A stretch of DNA of 64,000 bases from Ziziphus jujuba (GCF_031755915.1 NC_083386.1:3937001-4001000); one strand, 5' to 3'. Shown: positions 36,728 to 49,739, numbered from the stretch's first letter. The notes: generated by a model from the letters alone, not told the origin. Made by a program: numbers and translations.

Positions 36728-37175
36728 CTGATATAGTGATCTTCCATCTCCAAAGATGAAATCCATGGAGCCTTGAATGAAGCAATCTTCAACGTGGTGC
36801 CTTCCACTCCTATATAAAAGTGTGTCTTGTGCACCATGCATACCACATCCATAAAATGCAGCTTTATCTCCATAAACTTGAAGGGCTATTGCTTGAGCAT
36901 CCTCTACTCCAGGACTGGAGGAGGAGCTGTGTTCTTCAAGAACGACAAAAAAATAGAAGGAATTAAGCTGTCATCAAACAAAATTTTTACTTTAATATTA
37001 GAGTAAATAGAATTAATGCCAATAATATACCTGATAGCTAAGATTGCAGGCAATGAAGTTAGAAGCTAGGATGTCAACCGAAAAACTATTAAATGTCCTC
37101 CCCTTGAGCCTGCAGTGTCATTCCATGATAGAAATGTGTTGACATAGCCCTTGCCTTCCAACATCAAATTTGTTT
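36728..37175 (-). pseudogene. Pectinesterase (pectin methylesterase) fragment
   Basis: Pectinesterases remove methyl esters from cell-wall pectin. Two exon-like blocks are visible. 37175-37031 encodes MLEGKGYVNTFLSWNDTAG, then in another frame TFNSFSVDILASNFIACNL, and ends CAG|GTATAT. 36933-36728 encodes VYGDKAAFYGCGMHGAQDTL, then RSGRHHVEDCF and GSMDFIFGDGRSLYQ, and ends CAG|GTACAA. The GAQDTL and DFIFG signatures, with catalytic aspartates, are intact. At least two frameshifts (near 37105 and near 36915) and loss of the first and last exons make it a pseudogene. It lies between the COG2-like and MATE-like fragments on the same strand. Confidence 0.82.
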
Positions 37176-37667
37176 TGTTTTCAGGCTATCACCTTCTCCC
37201 TGCCAACCAGTATGAGTTTTATTAGACTTCCTTGAAGCTATCTCACATTAACAAACCAATGCATCAAGCTTTCCAACAACAAACCAGCAATATATTCAAT
37301 CTGATCTATACGCAAGCTAATATATTCCTAAACGATGAAAAATCATTCAGCTATGATACAAGCATGACAGCCGGCTTTTATATCAGATTTAAAGTCAACG
37401 ATTACGGAAAGCAGCAACCAAATGTTACAACAAGAACAGGCAAATCAAAAAGCATATATCAATGAGATAAGCAAACAAGAAACCAGATTTCGTTAATCAA
37501 AAAGAGGAATTACAAGCACGCTAACATATACAGCCCCTGTTCTATAAACCAGAGCATCCCTCACTGTTTTCCTCTAAAAACCCTGAAAGCCTCTCCTTCT
37601 GTTTTCACACACACGGGTTCAGTTTGAAATGCACGTGCAATCTTAGACCAAAACATAATCATAGACA

Positions 37668-37990
37668 CCTTAGAGACCACGTGAAACGTATCGAGCAAAA
37701 GCTCCAACCCTCTCTGGCAGAGGCAGCCTCCGATCTGTATATCAAACCATTCTTCAAAGCCCCAAGCTCGCACTCCACCGAACCCCCTGAACTGCTGGAT
37801 CTTCTCCTTGAGTTATGGCACGGGTATTGGCTCTGGAGGTCGAATCAAAGAGTGTGGAATGGAATGAAATTCGAAGCTCAGAATGATTCAGAATCGAAAT
37901 TCTGCGAGTGAAAGAGAGTAGGCTTAAACCAGAGCGGGTGGGCATCTAGTAGGTCAGAGAAGAGGTCCATGGCTAATCTATTGGTGGCTG
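37668..37990 (-). pseudogene. COG2-like fragment (Golgi tethering complex subunit 2, exon 1)
   Basis: COG2 is a subunit of the conserved oligomeric Golgi tethering complex. The ATG at 37970 opens MDLFSDLLDAHPLWFKPTLF and continues NFDSESF to a TGA near 37878. About 100 bp later the frame GSVECELGALKNGLIYRSEA appears, then after a one-base shift LELLLDTFHVVSK, ending at AAG|GTGTCT, which fits a splice donor (37668). These blocks match the N-terminal part of plant COG2 in order, with an internal deletion of the middle of the exon. GC content is higher than its surroundings. Upstream purine-rich DNA (38041-38100) may be the old 5' leader. Confidence 0.72.
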
Positions 37991-38232
37991 GTGTGTTTGC
38001 AGTGGCGGTCGTCTTCTAGGAGTCGAAATCTTGGACTCCATCGGAATAGGAAGTGAATTAAGGTCGGAGATCAAGGGAGGGGGAGAGGGAAAGCGAGATG
38101 GTTAGATTGAAAATTTTTGGAAATTCTTAAAAATAATTGTATAAATGCATACGATATTATCGGTTAGGACAGTATATGATGCGGTCCGTCTTTGCGGATT
38201 CATTGTACGTAGATTCGTATCATTGACGATAG

Positions 38233-38271
38233 TTTTGAAAAAAATTATTGGTGATAATTTTTTTTTCAAAA
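38233..38271. repeat. Short foldback (inverted repeat)
   Basis: TTTTGAAAAAAATTAT and its near-complement ATAATTTTTTTTTCAAAA are separated by about 5 bp. It lies just outside the COG2-like fragment and could mark an element end or a hairpin. Confidence 0.5.
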
Positions 38272-38339
38272 CAGCATTAATAGGGTAAATTTGTATACAA
38301 CCAACTGTACCATATTATTGTCCATTATCAATTTATATT

Positions 38340-40263
38340 TATAGTTTCGGATTAGTAATAATATTAAACCCACATGATAAAGCGGATTAGTTTCAATATT
38401 TTCTATTTATATCCACAAAGATATAAGTTTGAATTATATCAAAGAATTTAGATAGTTTATAATTTAAATAATATATTAAAAAAATATTAAAACTAGATGA
38501 TAACAAGGGATTAACGATGGTTGAACACAATAAAAATATGTTCATAGGTTAAGAATTATATCTTGCTATTATAAATTCATAAATTCATAGTTAAAAAAAA
38601 AATATAAATTCATATTCACTAAATATTTTACCATACTTTTTGATAATATTAATATTATTTTCTGATTGGTAATATTCTAATTCATCTACTTAATATTAAA
38701 AAAATAAATATTATTATTACTATTATTATTATTATTATTATTATTTTCATACTGTTAAGAGCATTTTTCAATGACGTTTTCCACCGTTAAAAAAATCTGC
38801 CACCTTTGTATCGCTAAAAAGATTTGCTACGTCAGCTAAAATGGATAATTTTTATAAAAAATTCTTTTCAATGATTCTGTAGAAAAGCTTGTTAAGTTTA
38901 TGTGATAAAAAATAATAATAATAATAAAAAATAGAAGCCATTTAATAAGGAAAAAAATCCAGTGGTCCCTGAATTATTTTCATCTATAAAACCCTTCCAT
39001 TTAAACTTTAATAAGTGTTAAAAATTTAGTTGATTAAGATTTTAAATAGTCAAACCAAACAAATCAAAATAGAAGATAATTGTATTGAAATAAAAGTACT
39101 AAATGTGGAAAAAAAAATTGCCATTTGTTGAAATTTAAATAGAGGAGCTTTGCGAAGAAAGGTGATTTAAAACCACTTCATTTTTCTCCGGCTAACAAAA
39201 TATTTACTTGTTGAGAGTCTATTTAGACATGCTTATTCAGCAATTTAACCTCTCTGTCTCCTCTCCTTCTGTTCCAAAACCTCAACTCTCTACCTACTGT
39301 GTTTAAACTAGGGATTTAAATGTATCTCTGTATATATATGTTCTTTTCATCTTTCCATTTTCGAGTCCTGAGGAGCTGCAGCATGTGTCGGATTAGGGGT
39401 TCGCACCCATACCACGAAAAAAGCTATTTAATCTTTCTTTCTTTCATTTTTTTTTTCCCCCCCTCCATTTCTAGAAAATTACACTTTTTACAAACATCTT
39501 ATTTACATTATATATAATCAAGTTGATATGTTAGATTTTCCACAATGATTTTTTTTTATTAATCTTTAAATCATATTAAAAATTAATTAATATATTAAAA
39601 TTCAATTTAAAAAAATAAAATTTGTTAGAATTGATGAATTATAAATATATTTTTAAATTTTACATTTTAAAGCAATTTAAAAATTAAAAAAAAATATGAT
39701 AATAATAAAATTATCGTATTAATTTAATTTGATAAGTGTTATATATATATATATATATATATTTGAATTTTAAATGATACAATATTAAAACTTTTTCTAT
39801 GGAAAATAATATAAAGTTTACTATGGTTAGTTTTTGGTATCCCTGAATAGGATACATTTACTATGAGGCGTTCCATTGTTTATAAAGTGAGGCATAAACC
39901 TCAAAAGAATCCAGACATAGAATTTTCCGGTATAAAAAATAATGTAGAAAATATTAAATATATTTAAAACTATTAGAAATGATATATTTAAAATACATTA
40001 TTCTTTATTAAATTTTTATTAAAAATAAATAAAAATTAAAATGATGTAATTTTAAAACAATTGTATACTATTGGTTCGCTTTTATTAAATTGTAACCTAA
40101 GAAACTTCTAGTTTGTCATATGTAAATATTATATTTTAAGATTTGGAAGCGCACTTAGTGTGGGCTGTGGATCCATTTTCTGTTGGTATGGGCTTTTATC
40201 AATCTGTTCTTCTTTATCTAAAGGTGGGTTGGGTATATGGGGTAAGGCTTACTATTAAAGTGT
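38340..40263. repeat. Duplicated block B, copy 1
   Basis: Aligns with about 57280-59520, for example TTAACGATGGTT at 38511, AGCTAAAATGGAT at 38837 and GTGTGGGCTGTGGATCCATTT at 40158, all found in the same order in copy 2. Contains an (ATT)n run at 38710-38745. No gene seen. Confidence 0.75.
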
Positions 40264-40489
40264 AAGGCTCAAAAAGAAGGAAAATAAATAAATAAATAAA
40301 TAAATAAAAAGGGGGGAATTTGACCCGTGCCCATTTTTCAGAGGACCCGGTGAAATATTCCTTCTCAGCTTAGGTAGTTTTTGTTTTACCCATTTATTTT
40401 TTAATATTTCTAAATTACCCTTAATTAATATAAAACCAAGTAAAATTTCATTTTCCTTTCTGGTAAAACACCAGCTCCACTTTGGTTCT

Positions 40490-40735
40490 TCAAATCATTG
40501 TTAACATTCCTTTCATTAGCGAAGCCTTCAAACTCCTCAACCTGCCATTGAAGTGTTCGAAGGCAGCCTTTATAACAGGATCTTCATCCCATATAGCCTC
40601 TAACTGATTACCAAGGTACTCTTCGTCTTGGGAATGGTTCGACAGAATATCCAAAACTGCCATCACACTTGTCGCTTGGTTCTGATAAGGGAAGCACTGC
40701 AGAAGCGCTACTTCGGGTCTCTTCAAGAACTTTTT
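40490..40735 (-). pseudogene. Lipoxygenase C-terminal fragment
   Basis: The minus-strand frame encodes VMAVLDILSNHSQDEEYLGN, then WDEDPVIKAAFEHFNGRLRS. This is the segment just before the C-terminus of plant lipoxygenases (HSxDEEYLG followed by a charged helix). Lipoxygenases oxygenate linolenic or linoleic acid and feed jasmonate synthesis. The terminal iron-ligand isoleucine and upstream catalytic histidines are not present. It sits in a segment of about 870 bp (40264-41137) that is absent from the second copy of the duplicated block, so it arrived as an insertion or was lost there. Flanked by poly-T and poly-A runs. Confidence 0.65.
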
Positions 40736-41149
40736 TCCATGTATCAAGCTTTTTTTTTTTTTTTTTGTTTTTTTTTTGTTTTTCATGTAGAAAGAAGAAA
40801 GATAAGAGAAGAAAATAGAGTTTTTTTTTTTTGGTTTTTGTTTTCAATGAGAGGGATTATCTGTGGAAAGAAAAAAGAAAAAGTGCAGGAATTTAGGACA
40901 AAATAGCTGCAGGATTGTCTGGTGTGGGTCTTTCTTTCGAAGGAAAAATTTAAAAAAAAAAAAGAAAAAAAAGGGATACTTAAGTCATTTTAATTTTTAT
41001 TAAGGATAAAATAGATAAAGAATGGTAAATGAAAAAAGTATGAGAAAAGCATAGGTATATTTCATTAAACCCTTCAGACGAAGGGTAATGGGCTGAATTC
41101 CCCAAAAAAAAAAAAAAAAAAAAAAAGGAAAAGTGGAAGACCGACTACT

Positions 41150-41930
41150 TGAATGAGGATGATAAGCAAATTCAATATACCTTTTTTTGGAACACTTAAG
41201 GAGGTGCAGTGACAAAAATTTCAGACAGATTTTATGGAAATATCATCAACAATATTGGAAAAACACCATAGCCGACATCGATAATGGAGGTAACAAAAAT
41301 TTGTTTCGATGTTGTAGATTTTGTTGACAAAACGTATGAAAATCAGTGATATTGTTAATATCAGCAAGAATAGAAAGTCAACTAGACAAGATTCGATAAT
41401 ATTTTTGAAATTATCGTCCATAAGAAGAAATATGCATAACTTTTGCATGTGGTTGCTGGAATTAAGAGATGAAGACGAAAAACTTGGGCTGCTGGATTTG
41501 GAAAAAACTGTTTGGGCTTTGTTTAAAACATAAAGTTTTGGGCTTTTGAATTAATTATGTTGGACTTCTTAAAAGTTAAAACTCAAGTTTTTTTATTTTT
41601 TATTTTTTTCCTTATTGGAAAATGGAAAACCGAAGCATAATTAGATGAATTATTATTATTATCTATATATAGATATTGTGTCAAATGTGGACTAATGTTT
41701 TTGAAAAAATTGGCAAACTTTTTTTAAAATTAATCATAAAAATGTGAACTTGAAAACAAACAAAAAATTATACTTAGAAAAAAAAAAACGTTGTTCATAT
41801 ATAAAATATTTACTTCAAAAAATAACTTTTTTAAGGTTACGTTTGAAAATTTAGTTTTTTTTTTTTTTCCTAAAAGCATTTAAAAAATTAATTAGCTCGA
41901 TGGCAAAGTAGTGCTATAAGGTAAACTCTT
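41150..41930. other. Unassigned AT-rich region
   Basis: Short open frames only (for example 41321-41533 plus, 70 codons), without recognisable domains. A poly-A run of about 24 bases lies at 41103-41126. Confidence 0.4.
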
Positions 41931-41965
41931 TTAAATGAAAACAAAATGGTTGTTTTGAGAGGATG

Positions 41966-41966
<1 letters not shown>

Positions 41967-42020
<54 letters not shown>
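41967..42020. repeat. Microsatellite (AAT)n
   Basis: About 18 uninterrupted AAT triplets. Confidence 0.95.
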
Positions 42021-42021
<1 letters not shown>

Positions 42022-42559
42022 GCCTGGCTTTTTTTTTCTTTTTTTCATATTTATTACTTTATAAAGTTTAGTGCTTGTAACAATGCATTGTCAATTGATA
42101 TAGCAATTCTAAATGGTTATAATTAAAATTTTATTTTTTTAAAAAAAAGATGTTTTTGTAATTTTTTCAAAATTTTCATTAACATTTTCATAAAATTAAA
42201 TATCTTATATTCCTATTGATACCAACATTTTCATCATTGTATATAACATTCTGACATATCCACTTTTTGCTTTAATTAAAAAAGATAGACTTATTGGATA
42301 ATCCAATTAGCTTACTTAAGATAAAATATTTGTATAATTGGCATTTATTGCTTAAATTTGAATTTATCAAAGAATTTACTATATTTTAGTGTTAACAAAC
42401 ACTATATTTCCTTCATTTACAATAATTTTTAATATTTGTGTACTATTTTATTATGATTATATTTTAATTATTGTATTTTTTAAATTATTTTACTGTATTA
42501 ATTATTTCTTATATAAAAATCTATATTCTAATTTAAATATTAACAAATGTAATAATAGC

Positions 42560-42990
42560 CTCTCATATGCACCAAAATGTAACAACAACCTCTTATATTC
42601 TCATATTACCCAAAAAATAAAAAAATTCTCATATTTGCGTGTTTCCATTGATAGACAACCACTTCAGCAGCAAAGGCAACAACCACATCGGCTCACTCAT
42701 GTTTCACACAAAAAGAACTAGAAGGACTTTGCATCAGCAGTTATAAACGATAGGCCTAATGTTGTCTCTAAAGGTTTAGCTAGGAGAAAAACAAATTCAA
42801 GAGTTTGATGATATTTATACTCGCTGTTTTAAAAATATTTCTATTTATTTATTTATTTATTTTTTGGTTTTAAATCTCGAGGTATCCCACGGGAAGCAAC
42901 TTGTGGTCAGGTCCAAGCCGAAGCCTGAGCGGGGAATAGTCCATCCTAAAAAGCTGATAACTACGAAACAAATTCTAAAGGTTTAGCTAG
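42560..42990. repeat. Duplicated block C, copy 1
   Basis: Aligns with about 62290-62720: CAACCACTTCAGCAGCAA, CATCAGCAGTTATAAACGAT and GGTATCCCACGGGAAGCAAC recur in the same order. Non-coding as far as visible. Confidence 0.8.
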
Positions 42991-43559
42991 GAGCAAAACA
43001 AATCTCTTATTAACTATTCAATGCTTTCACGACTCTTGCATTGGCTGGACTATCCATCGCATATATGCATTTGCATGCATGTTTCTTCATGACTGACAAT
43101 TCGGATCACTAATCTCTGATTACTCACCGATTAATTTGGAAATATTCACCATTTTGTCTTTGCCCATAAACCTCCGTCTTATGGCATGTGCTTTGTCATA
43201 TTCTATGCGCAAAAAAATATTTTTATAGAATAAAAAAAACAAATTCTATAATTCAATAATATTAAGGTAATTCTACACTTACTAAATTTATTAATCAAAT
43301 TTTTGATCATCATGAGTTGGGATTGTTTCAGTAGTAATTATTCAATTGAAAATGGCCACACATATATATTTCATATTCCTCTAGTTTTAGCAGCCCACTG
43401 GCTATAACTAAATAACAGATATGAAGAGAATGATAACTTTCATTAATAACGTTAAACAGTTATATACATGAGTGATAGTAAATGATAAACTCGGATAACT
43501 AACTACAAGGTACAAGTGATAAGTCTGGTATATACAAGAGATAAAGATGACAAGTATAG

Positions 43560-43991
43560 AACCGGTTGCATAAGCTTGTAGTGGGGATGGTGCACAAGGG
43601 AAAGAAGGTTGCTGTTGAGGAGTATAGGTCCATTGCTGACGAAGTAAAGGACAAAATCTGGCTGAGTGGCCTTGAACAGAGCACAGTTGGGCAAACGAGA
43701 CACTGGATTGGTCGATGCCACCGGGGTAAAGATGGGTTTTCGAGGGGATGATGCAGAACCAGTGTAGCGGGATAGATGGTGTCTGAAAGTGTGATTTTTG
43801 CTGGAGGAGGATCGGCTGGCCGTGTTCACTGTCATGGGAAGATCTGCAGATTTTATTTCAAGTCTTTATCTATAGTTTTCATGCTCCACCAATTTTTCAT
43901 AGAGTTCTTCAAAAGAAATTGGTGTGTCTCGTGTTCTAAAGGCAACAAAAATAGTTTCAAAGTCATTGGACAAACTGTTGATGACATACAA
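43560..43991 (-). pseudogene. Ty1/copia-type gag fragment, interrupted by a gypsy LTR
   Basis: The minus strand carries LYVINSLSNDFETIFVAF followed by RTRDTPISFEELYEKLVEHE (about 43991-43868), the conserved copia gag (UBN2-type) segment. After a stop and frame change comes a degenerate zinc knuckle, QLCSVQGHSARFCP (about 43702-43655), whose first cysteine is replaced by alanine. The upstream part of gag is cut off at 43991/43992 by the LTR. No protease or polymerase is found beside it. Confidence 0.72.
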
Positions 43992-46947
43992 TGTAACACC
44001 CCGTCCCAAACCACATCGGAATTCTTGTACCTTGACCGAGGTTGACCGTTGACCGAGTGGGTCAAAAGTTGACTTTTTGTTCCGGTTGAAATTTCTAGTT
44101 GACCGTGGTACCGTAGCGAAGTACATGATGCCCCGAGTTCGTAGACTAGTCGCACGTCGAAAACGGAGCTACGGTTTGAAAGTTATGGGTAAAACAAGTC
44201 GAGATTCAAACTGTCCAAAAGGTGCCAGGAGTTGACTTTTTATGGTTGCAGAATTTTGTTTTGACTTTTGTATGGTTGTAAAATACTCGTTGATACAAGT
44301 TCATAGACTAGCAGCACGCTTAAATTGGACATCTGGTTAAAAAGTTATGGACGTGTGAAGTTTTCCGACTACCATAATATTTTAATATATCTGGCTTAAG
44401 TGAACAGTAATGCCACATGTCGACATCTGAAGGTCCACGTGGGTGAACAGTGTCACCCACGGTGGCTTTTATTTTGGCAAAACAGGGGGGAGGAGAGAGA
44501 AAGAGAGAGAGGGAGAGAGAAAACCACCGGCCGCCGGAGTTGCCAACATTTCCAGCCGAACCTTGTCACACGCACCGGCCAGGCAGGAGAGCCTCTCTAT
44601 TCCCGGCCAACCCCCAAAATTTCACAGCCAACCGACCGGCGATGCTCCCAAATCGGGGCTTTTCCGGCGGCGGCGTCGATTTCTTCAACCGCCGAGATCT
44701 CCACGTTCCGGCCTCCATTCTTGTCACCATCGGTCCCGTTGAGACCCTCTCCCTTCAACCTATAAAACCCCCAAAAATCTCGGCCACCAGCCACCGTACG
44801 TGCTGCTGCCGGTGACGGTTACCGGTGATCGCGACGGCTCACCGAGGAAATCACTATTCCGGCGAGTACCCAGTTGCACCGCCGGTCCCTCCCCACTAAT
44901 TCTGACCCCCTGAACTCAGATCCAGGGTCCTTTTCCTCCAATTCGTGACGGTTTGAGAGAATCGAAGAGTTGAATCCCGAAAGCTTTCCGGCGAGATTCA
45001 TGCCACCTCGGGTTCGATCTCTGAGAAGTAAGACCGGATTTGTAATCCTCATCGCTCAAGCTTCGATTTGGTATATTACTCGTCAATTTTGGTTGTCGTT
45101 TGTGTTCGCTCCCCAGGTACCCATTTGGGAGTTACCCGATTAAAATATTAAAATAATTGGTTTGTGTATTGTGGATATTTTAGGTGCACGTGTGGGTAGT
45201 GGAGTTGATCCTGCGGAGGATCTTGATTGATATACGTGCTTAAGGTGAGTGACCCACCTTTAAAACTATTTTGGGGTGATTAATTATATTTATTTTGTGT
45301 TAATTTGATATCTAGAATTATGCTCATGTGGTGGAATTTAAATATAATTTTGAAAAAAATATTATTTTATATGTATACATATGTTTATTGCTGCTAAATG
45401 AAAATTTGGATTATTAATGAATTTCTGATTATTATTGTGATTTAATTGTATATATCATGCATGAGCATGGTGGTTTCAATTAATTAATTATATTTGGATT
45501 TTAATATTATTTTTGGGCATGATTTGATTTTTAAATATTTCAAGGAAAATATTTGTTTAAGTTGGTAGTTTCAATTTTTTGTAATTACGCCCATGGAACA
45601 TTATGTGATTTAATTTATTATATTTCAGAAATATTTATGCCATTGGAAATTTTGAATATTTAAATTGGTGGAATTCAGAGCTGGTGGATTTGAAAATTAT
45701 GGTATTTATGCGATGAATTTATGACGATGATTATAAAGGAATTATGGAAAATTTACGGGTTTAATTGGATGGAATAAACCTGGTATGTTTATGGAAAATT
45801 TGAGATTTTGAAATGTATTGATTTATGATTTTTAGATGCACCATACACATACTGGTGTTCTGTATATATGGATGTGATTAGTGCGCACATGGATGTGATT
45901 AGCATGCAGGTGGGTGTGAGTAGCGCGCAGGTAATTTATGGGGTTGTCCTGTGTTTGTCATCGGATGAGGGTAGGCCGCCCCTCCATGTCCGGGACGCCT
46001 GTTTGCAGCGGCGCGGTGGGACGCCACGCGATCGTATGCCGGTTTCTCTCTTTAACCTCCTGTCTGGCGGTACCTTAGGACGCTGGGTACTGTTGGCGCC
46101 ACTGGTATATAGTGGGTGCATCAAGTGATTTTTAGAACTTGGATTTCAAAATAAATATTTTGAAATTGTATTTAAATTAAGAATATATTTAATTTTGTTC
46201 TTATTGTTTATTTCAAATGGAAGTTTCAAATTTGATTTAATACTTTCCCTTACTTAATTATTCAATAAATTGATTCCTTGGTTTTCGAGAAATACAAATA
46301 ATGGGTTTTGCAAAAATGTTTTAAAAGGGGAACCTTTCCAACGGAGTGAATAGTGAGGGTTTTGAGAGAAAATATTAATTTCAATTAATTATTAATTATC
46401 TACTTACTTATTTATTCTTAATTAATCAAATGTATTATAACTATCGTTGCTTTGTAATTATACAGTAGATAGGGTCACTCACTGAGATGATTAGCATCTC
46501 ATATTTTTAAATTTCGTTTCTCTAGGTACCAGATTTTGTCGGCGTTCATCCGGAGCAAACTTGATCTTCATCGCTGTCGTAATTCGAGACGTTCTCCTTG
46601 TCTTCATTTATTTCAATTGTAACATTTCTTTCATCCTGGTTGTATAATTTTTATACTTAATAGTACTTCATGAAGCTCTGTATACTGTTCTGAACATTTA
46701 TGTATTAATTATGCACTGATTTACTATTATTCAATTGGAGTGCTGTAAATTTATGGAATCAAATTGTAGTATTATGGGAGGAATAAGGGGATAAATATAG
46801 AAGTGTGTTTTCAGTGCAGGAAATTTGTGGTAAGTCCAACCCTTAGGGGAGGTTCTGTCAGATTTTCCATTGTAGGGTCCGGTAGGGTTTCCCTGAGATC
46901 AAGGCTTGTCTAGGGTTCCGGTGAGGAATTTTGGACGGGTCCTGACA
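43992..46947 (+). mobile_element. Gypsy-family 5' LTR (2,956 bp)
   Basis: Starts TGTAACACCCCGTCCC and ends GGGTCCTGACA, opposite in orientation to the array. Contains the GTTGAC cluster (about 44036-44080), the two U3 modules, the donor AAG|GTGAGT (45244), the acceptor CTCTAG| (46525) and the conserved palindrome near 46486. The PBS follows directly. Diverged from the array LTRs by many substitutions. Confidence 0.9.
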
Positions 46948-46949
46948 GT

Positions 46950-46961
46950 TGGTATCAGAGC
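46950..46961 (+). other. Primer binding site (tRNA-iMet type)
   Basis: TGGTATCAGAGC, two bases after the LTR end, followed by about 40 bp identical or nearly identical to the start of the array's internal region, which then stops near 47001. Confidence 0.85.
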
Positions 46962-47001
46962 ATAGGTTCTTATAATCCTAAGGGACTGTGCATTGCTGTA
47001 C

Positions 47002-49523
47002 GCCTAAATTGGACATCTGGTTAAAAAGTTATGGACATGTGAAGTTTTCCGAATACTGTAATATTTTATTATATCTGGCTTAAATGCACAGTAACACCAC
47101 TTGTCGACGTCTGAGTGGTCCACATGGGTGAATAGTATCACCCACGGTGACTTTTATTTGGCAAAACGATGGGGGAGGAGAGACAAAGAGAGAGAGGGAG
47201 AAAGAAAATCGCCAGCCACCGGAGTTGCAAAATTTTCCGGCTGATTCTTGCCACACGCGCTGGACAGACGGGTGCGCCTCTCCATTCCCGGCCAAACCCC
47301 AAAATTTCATGGCCAACCGACCGGCGACGCGCCCGGATCGGGGCTTTTTCCGACTGCGGCGCCGATTCCTTCATCAACCGAGATCTCTACATTCCGGTCT
47401 CCGTTCTTGTCACCGCCAGTACCGTTGAGACCCTCTCCCTCTGATCTACAAAACCCCCAAAAATCTCAGCCACCAGCCACCGCATGCGTCGCCACCGGCG
47501 ACGATTGCCGGAGACCGCGACGGCTCGCCGGAGAAATTCCTATTCCGGGGAGTACCTAGTCCCGTCTCCGGTCCCTCTCCACTAATTTCGACCCCCTGAA
47601 TCCAAATCCGGTGTCCTTTTCCTCCAATTCGCGACGGTTTGAGAGAATCGAAGAGTTGAATCCCGAAAGCTTTCCGGCGAGATTTCGGCCACCTCGGGTC
47701 CGATCTCCGGGAAGTAAGACCGGATTCATGATCCTCGTCACTCAAGATTCGATTCGATATATTACTCATCAATTTTGGTTGTCATTTGTGTTCGCTCCCC
47801 GGGTACCCATTTAGGTGTTATCCGATTAAAATATTAATATATTTGGTTTGGTGTATTGTGGATGTTTTAGGTGCACGTGTGGGTAGTGGAGTTGATACTG
47901 CGGAGGATCTTGATTGATATACGTGCTTAAGGTGAGTGACCCATCTTTAAAAATATTTTAGGGTAATTAATTATGTTTATTTCGTGTTAATTTGATATCT
48001 GGAATTATGCTCATGTGGTGGAAATTTAATTACAATTGTGGAAAAATATTATTTTATAAATACGTATATGTTTATTGGTGCTAAACGGAATTTTGGGTTA
48101 TTAAGAAATACCCGATTTTTATTATTGTGATTTAATTGTATTTATTACACATGAGCAAAGTATTTTCATTAATTAATTGTGTGGTTTTTATATTATTTTT
48201 TGGGCATAATTGGTTTAAATATTTTAAGAAAAATATTTGTTTAAATTGGTGGATTTAAATTTGATAATTATGCCCGTGGAATATTATTTGATGGATTTTG
48301 TGCTACGAGAAAAATTATTTGTATATCGTTATCGATGGTTTCGTACCGGAAATGTTAAAGGAAAATGTGGGATGGTGAATTTGAAATTGGTATATTTCCC
48401 ACGGTGATTTTTAGAAAATCAGTACGGTAATAAGAAATTTAATAATTGGTTTTAGACGCACTCATACAGTATTGGTGTTCTGGCTGTATATGTGGATTAA
48501 CGTGCAAGTTATTATGTCTCCCGTGAGTTGCCATTGGACCGAGGGCAGGCAAGTTTTATATAGTACACATAGCCACCCCCCTTCGTGGCCGGGATGACGG
48601 TTTCAACAGTGGCGCTGTCGGGACGCCGAAGCGTCATATGCAAGTTTCTTTCTTTAACCTCCCCGCCAGTCGGTGCTCAGGACGCTGGGTATCGGAGGGC
48701 ATCACTGATATATGGTGTGGTGTGTCAAGTATAAATTTTCAGATAGAAATTTCAAACCCCAAAGTGTTCAAAAATTATTTATTGTATTTTATTACATTTT
48801 ATTTATATTTGGGGTATTTATCTATTGTTTATTAAATTAATTGATCCTTTGGTTTTCGGGAAATACAAATAACGGGTTTTGTGAAAATGTTTTAAAAAGG
48901 GGAACATTTTCAACGGAGTGAATAGTGAGGGTTTTGAGTGAAATTATTACTTTCAATTGTCTATTTTTTATTTATCTATTTAATTGTTTGGTATTAAATA
49001 AGTAAATTTCTTTATTTGTTATATTATTGATATTAAAAGTGTTCAGTAGATAGGGTCACTCACTGAGATGATTAGCATCTCATATTTTTAAATTCCGTTC
49101 CCTTAGGTGCAAGGGGTGGTAGACGTTCTTCCGGAACGAACCTAATCTCCGTCGCTGTCTCAGTTCGAGAAGTTACCTTTGTCTTCATTTATTTCAATTG
49201 TAATATTTCTTTCATCCTTGTTGTATTCTATACTTAATAGTACTTCATGAAGCTCTGTATACTGTCTCGGACATTTATGTATTAATTATGCACTGGATTA
49301 CTGTTATTCATTTGGAGTGTTGTAAATTTGTGGAATCAACCTGTAGTTTGTGGGAGGAATAAGGGGATGAATTTAGAAGTGTGTTTTCAGTGTAGGAAAG
49401 TTGTGGTAAGTCCAACCCTTAGGGGAGGTTCTGCCGGATTTTCCATTGGAGGGTCCGGTAGGGTTTCCCTGGGATCATAGCTTGTCTAGGGTTCTGGTGA
49501 GGAATTTTGGACGGGTCCTGACA
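47002..49523 (+). mobile_element. Truncated second LTR joined to the leader (2,522 bp)
   Basis: From ...GCTGTAC the sequence jumps to GCCTAAATTGGACATC, about 320 bp inside an LTR, and then follows the LTR to its end GGGTCCTGACA at 49523. The entire coding part, the polypurine tract and the LTR start are deleted. Intron-like segment 47932-49106. Flanking 5-mers (TACAA and AAAAT) do not match. Confidence 0.87.
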
Positions 49524-49739
49524 AAAATCATCATATTTTTTGCCCTTTTCCCTTATCTTAATGGGCAACTCATGTAATTAACGTGGGTCACCGGATACAT
49601 TTTTCCTTTTTTTATAAACAAAAACACAAAATGAAAAGAAACGAGTAATTTATTTGGATTTCAAATTGTAATATCAACTAAACAAATATTGAAACACACT
49701 CAAATAACTAATATCAACTAAATTACGTAATAAGTTTTG

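Noticed and set aside
34690..37990. Functional EDS5, pectinesterase or COG2 genes
   Set aside because: Each has frameshifts or stops and lacks large parts of the protein.
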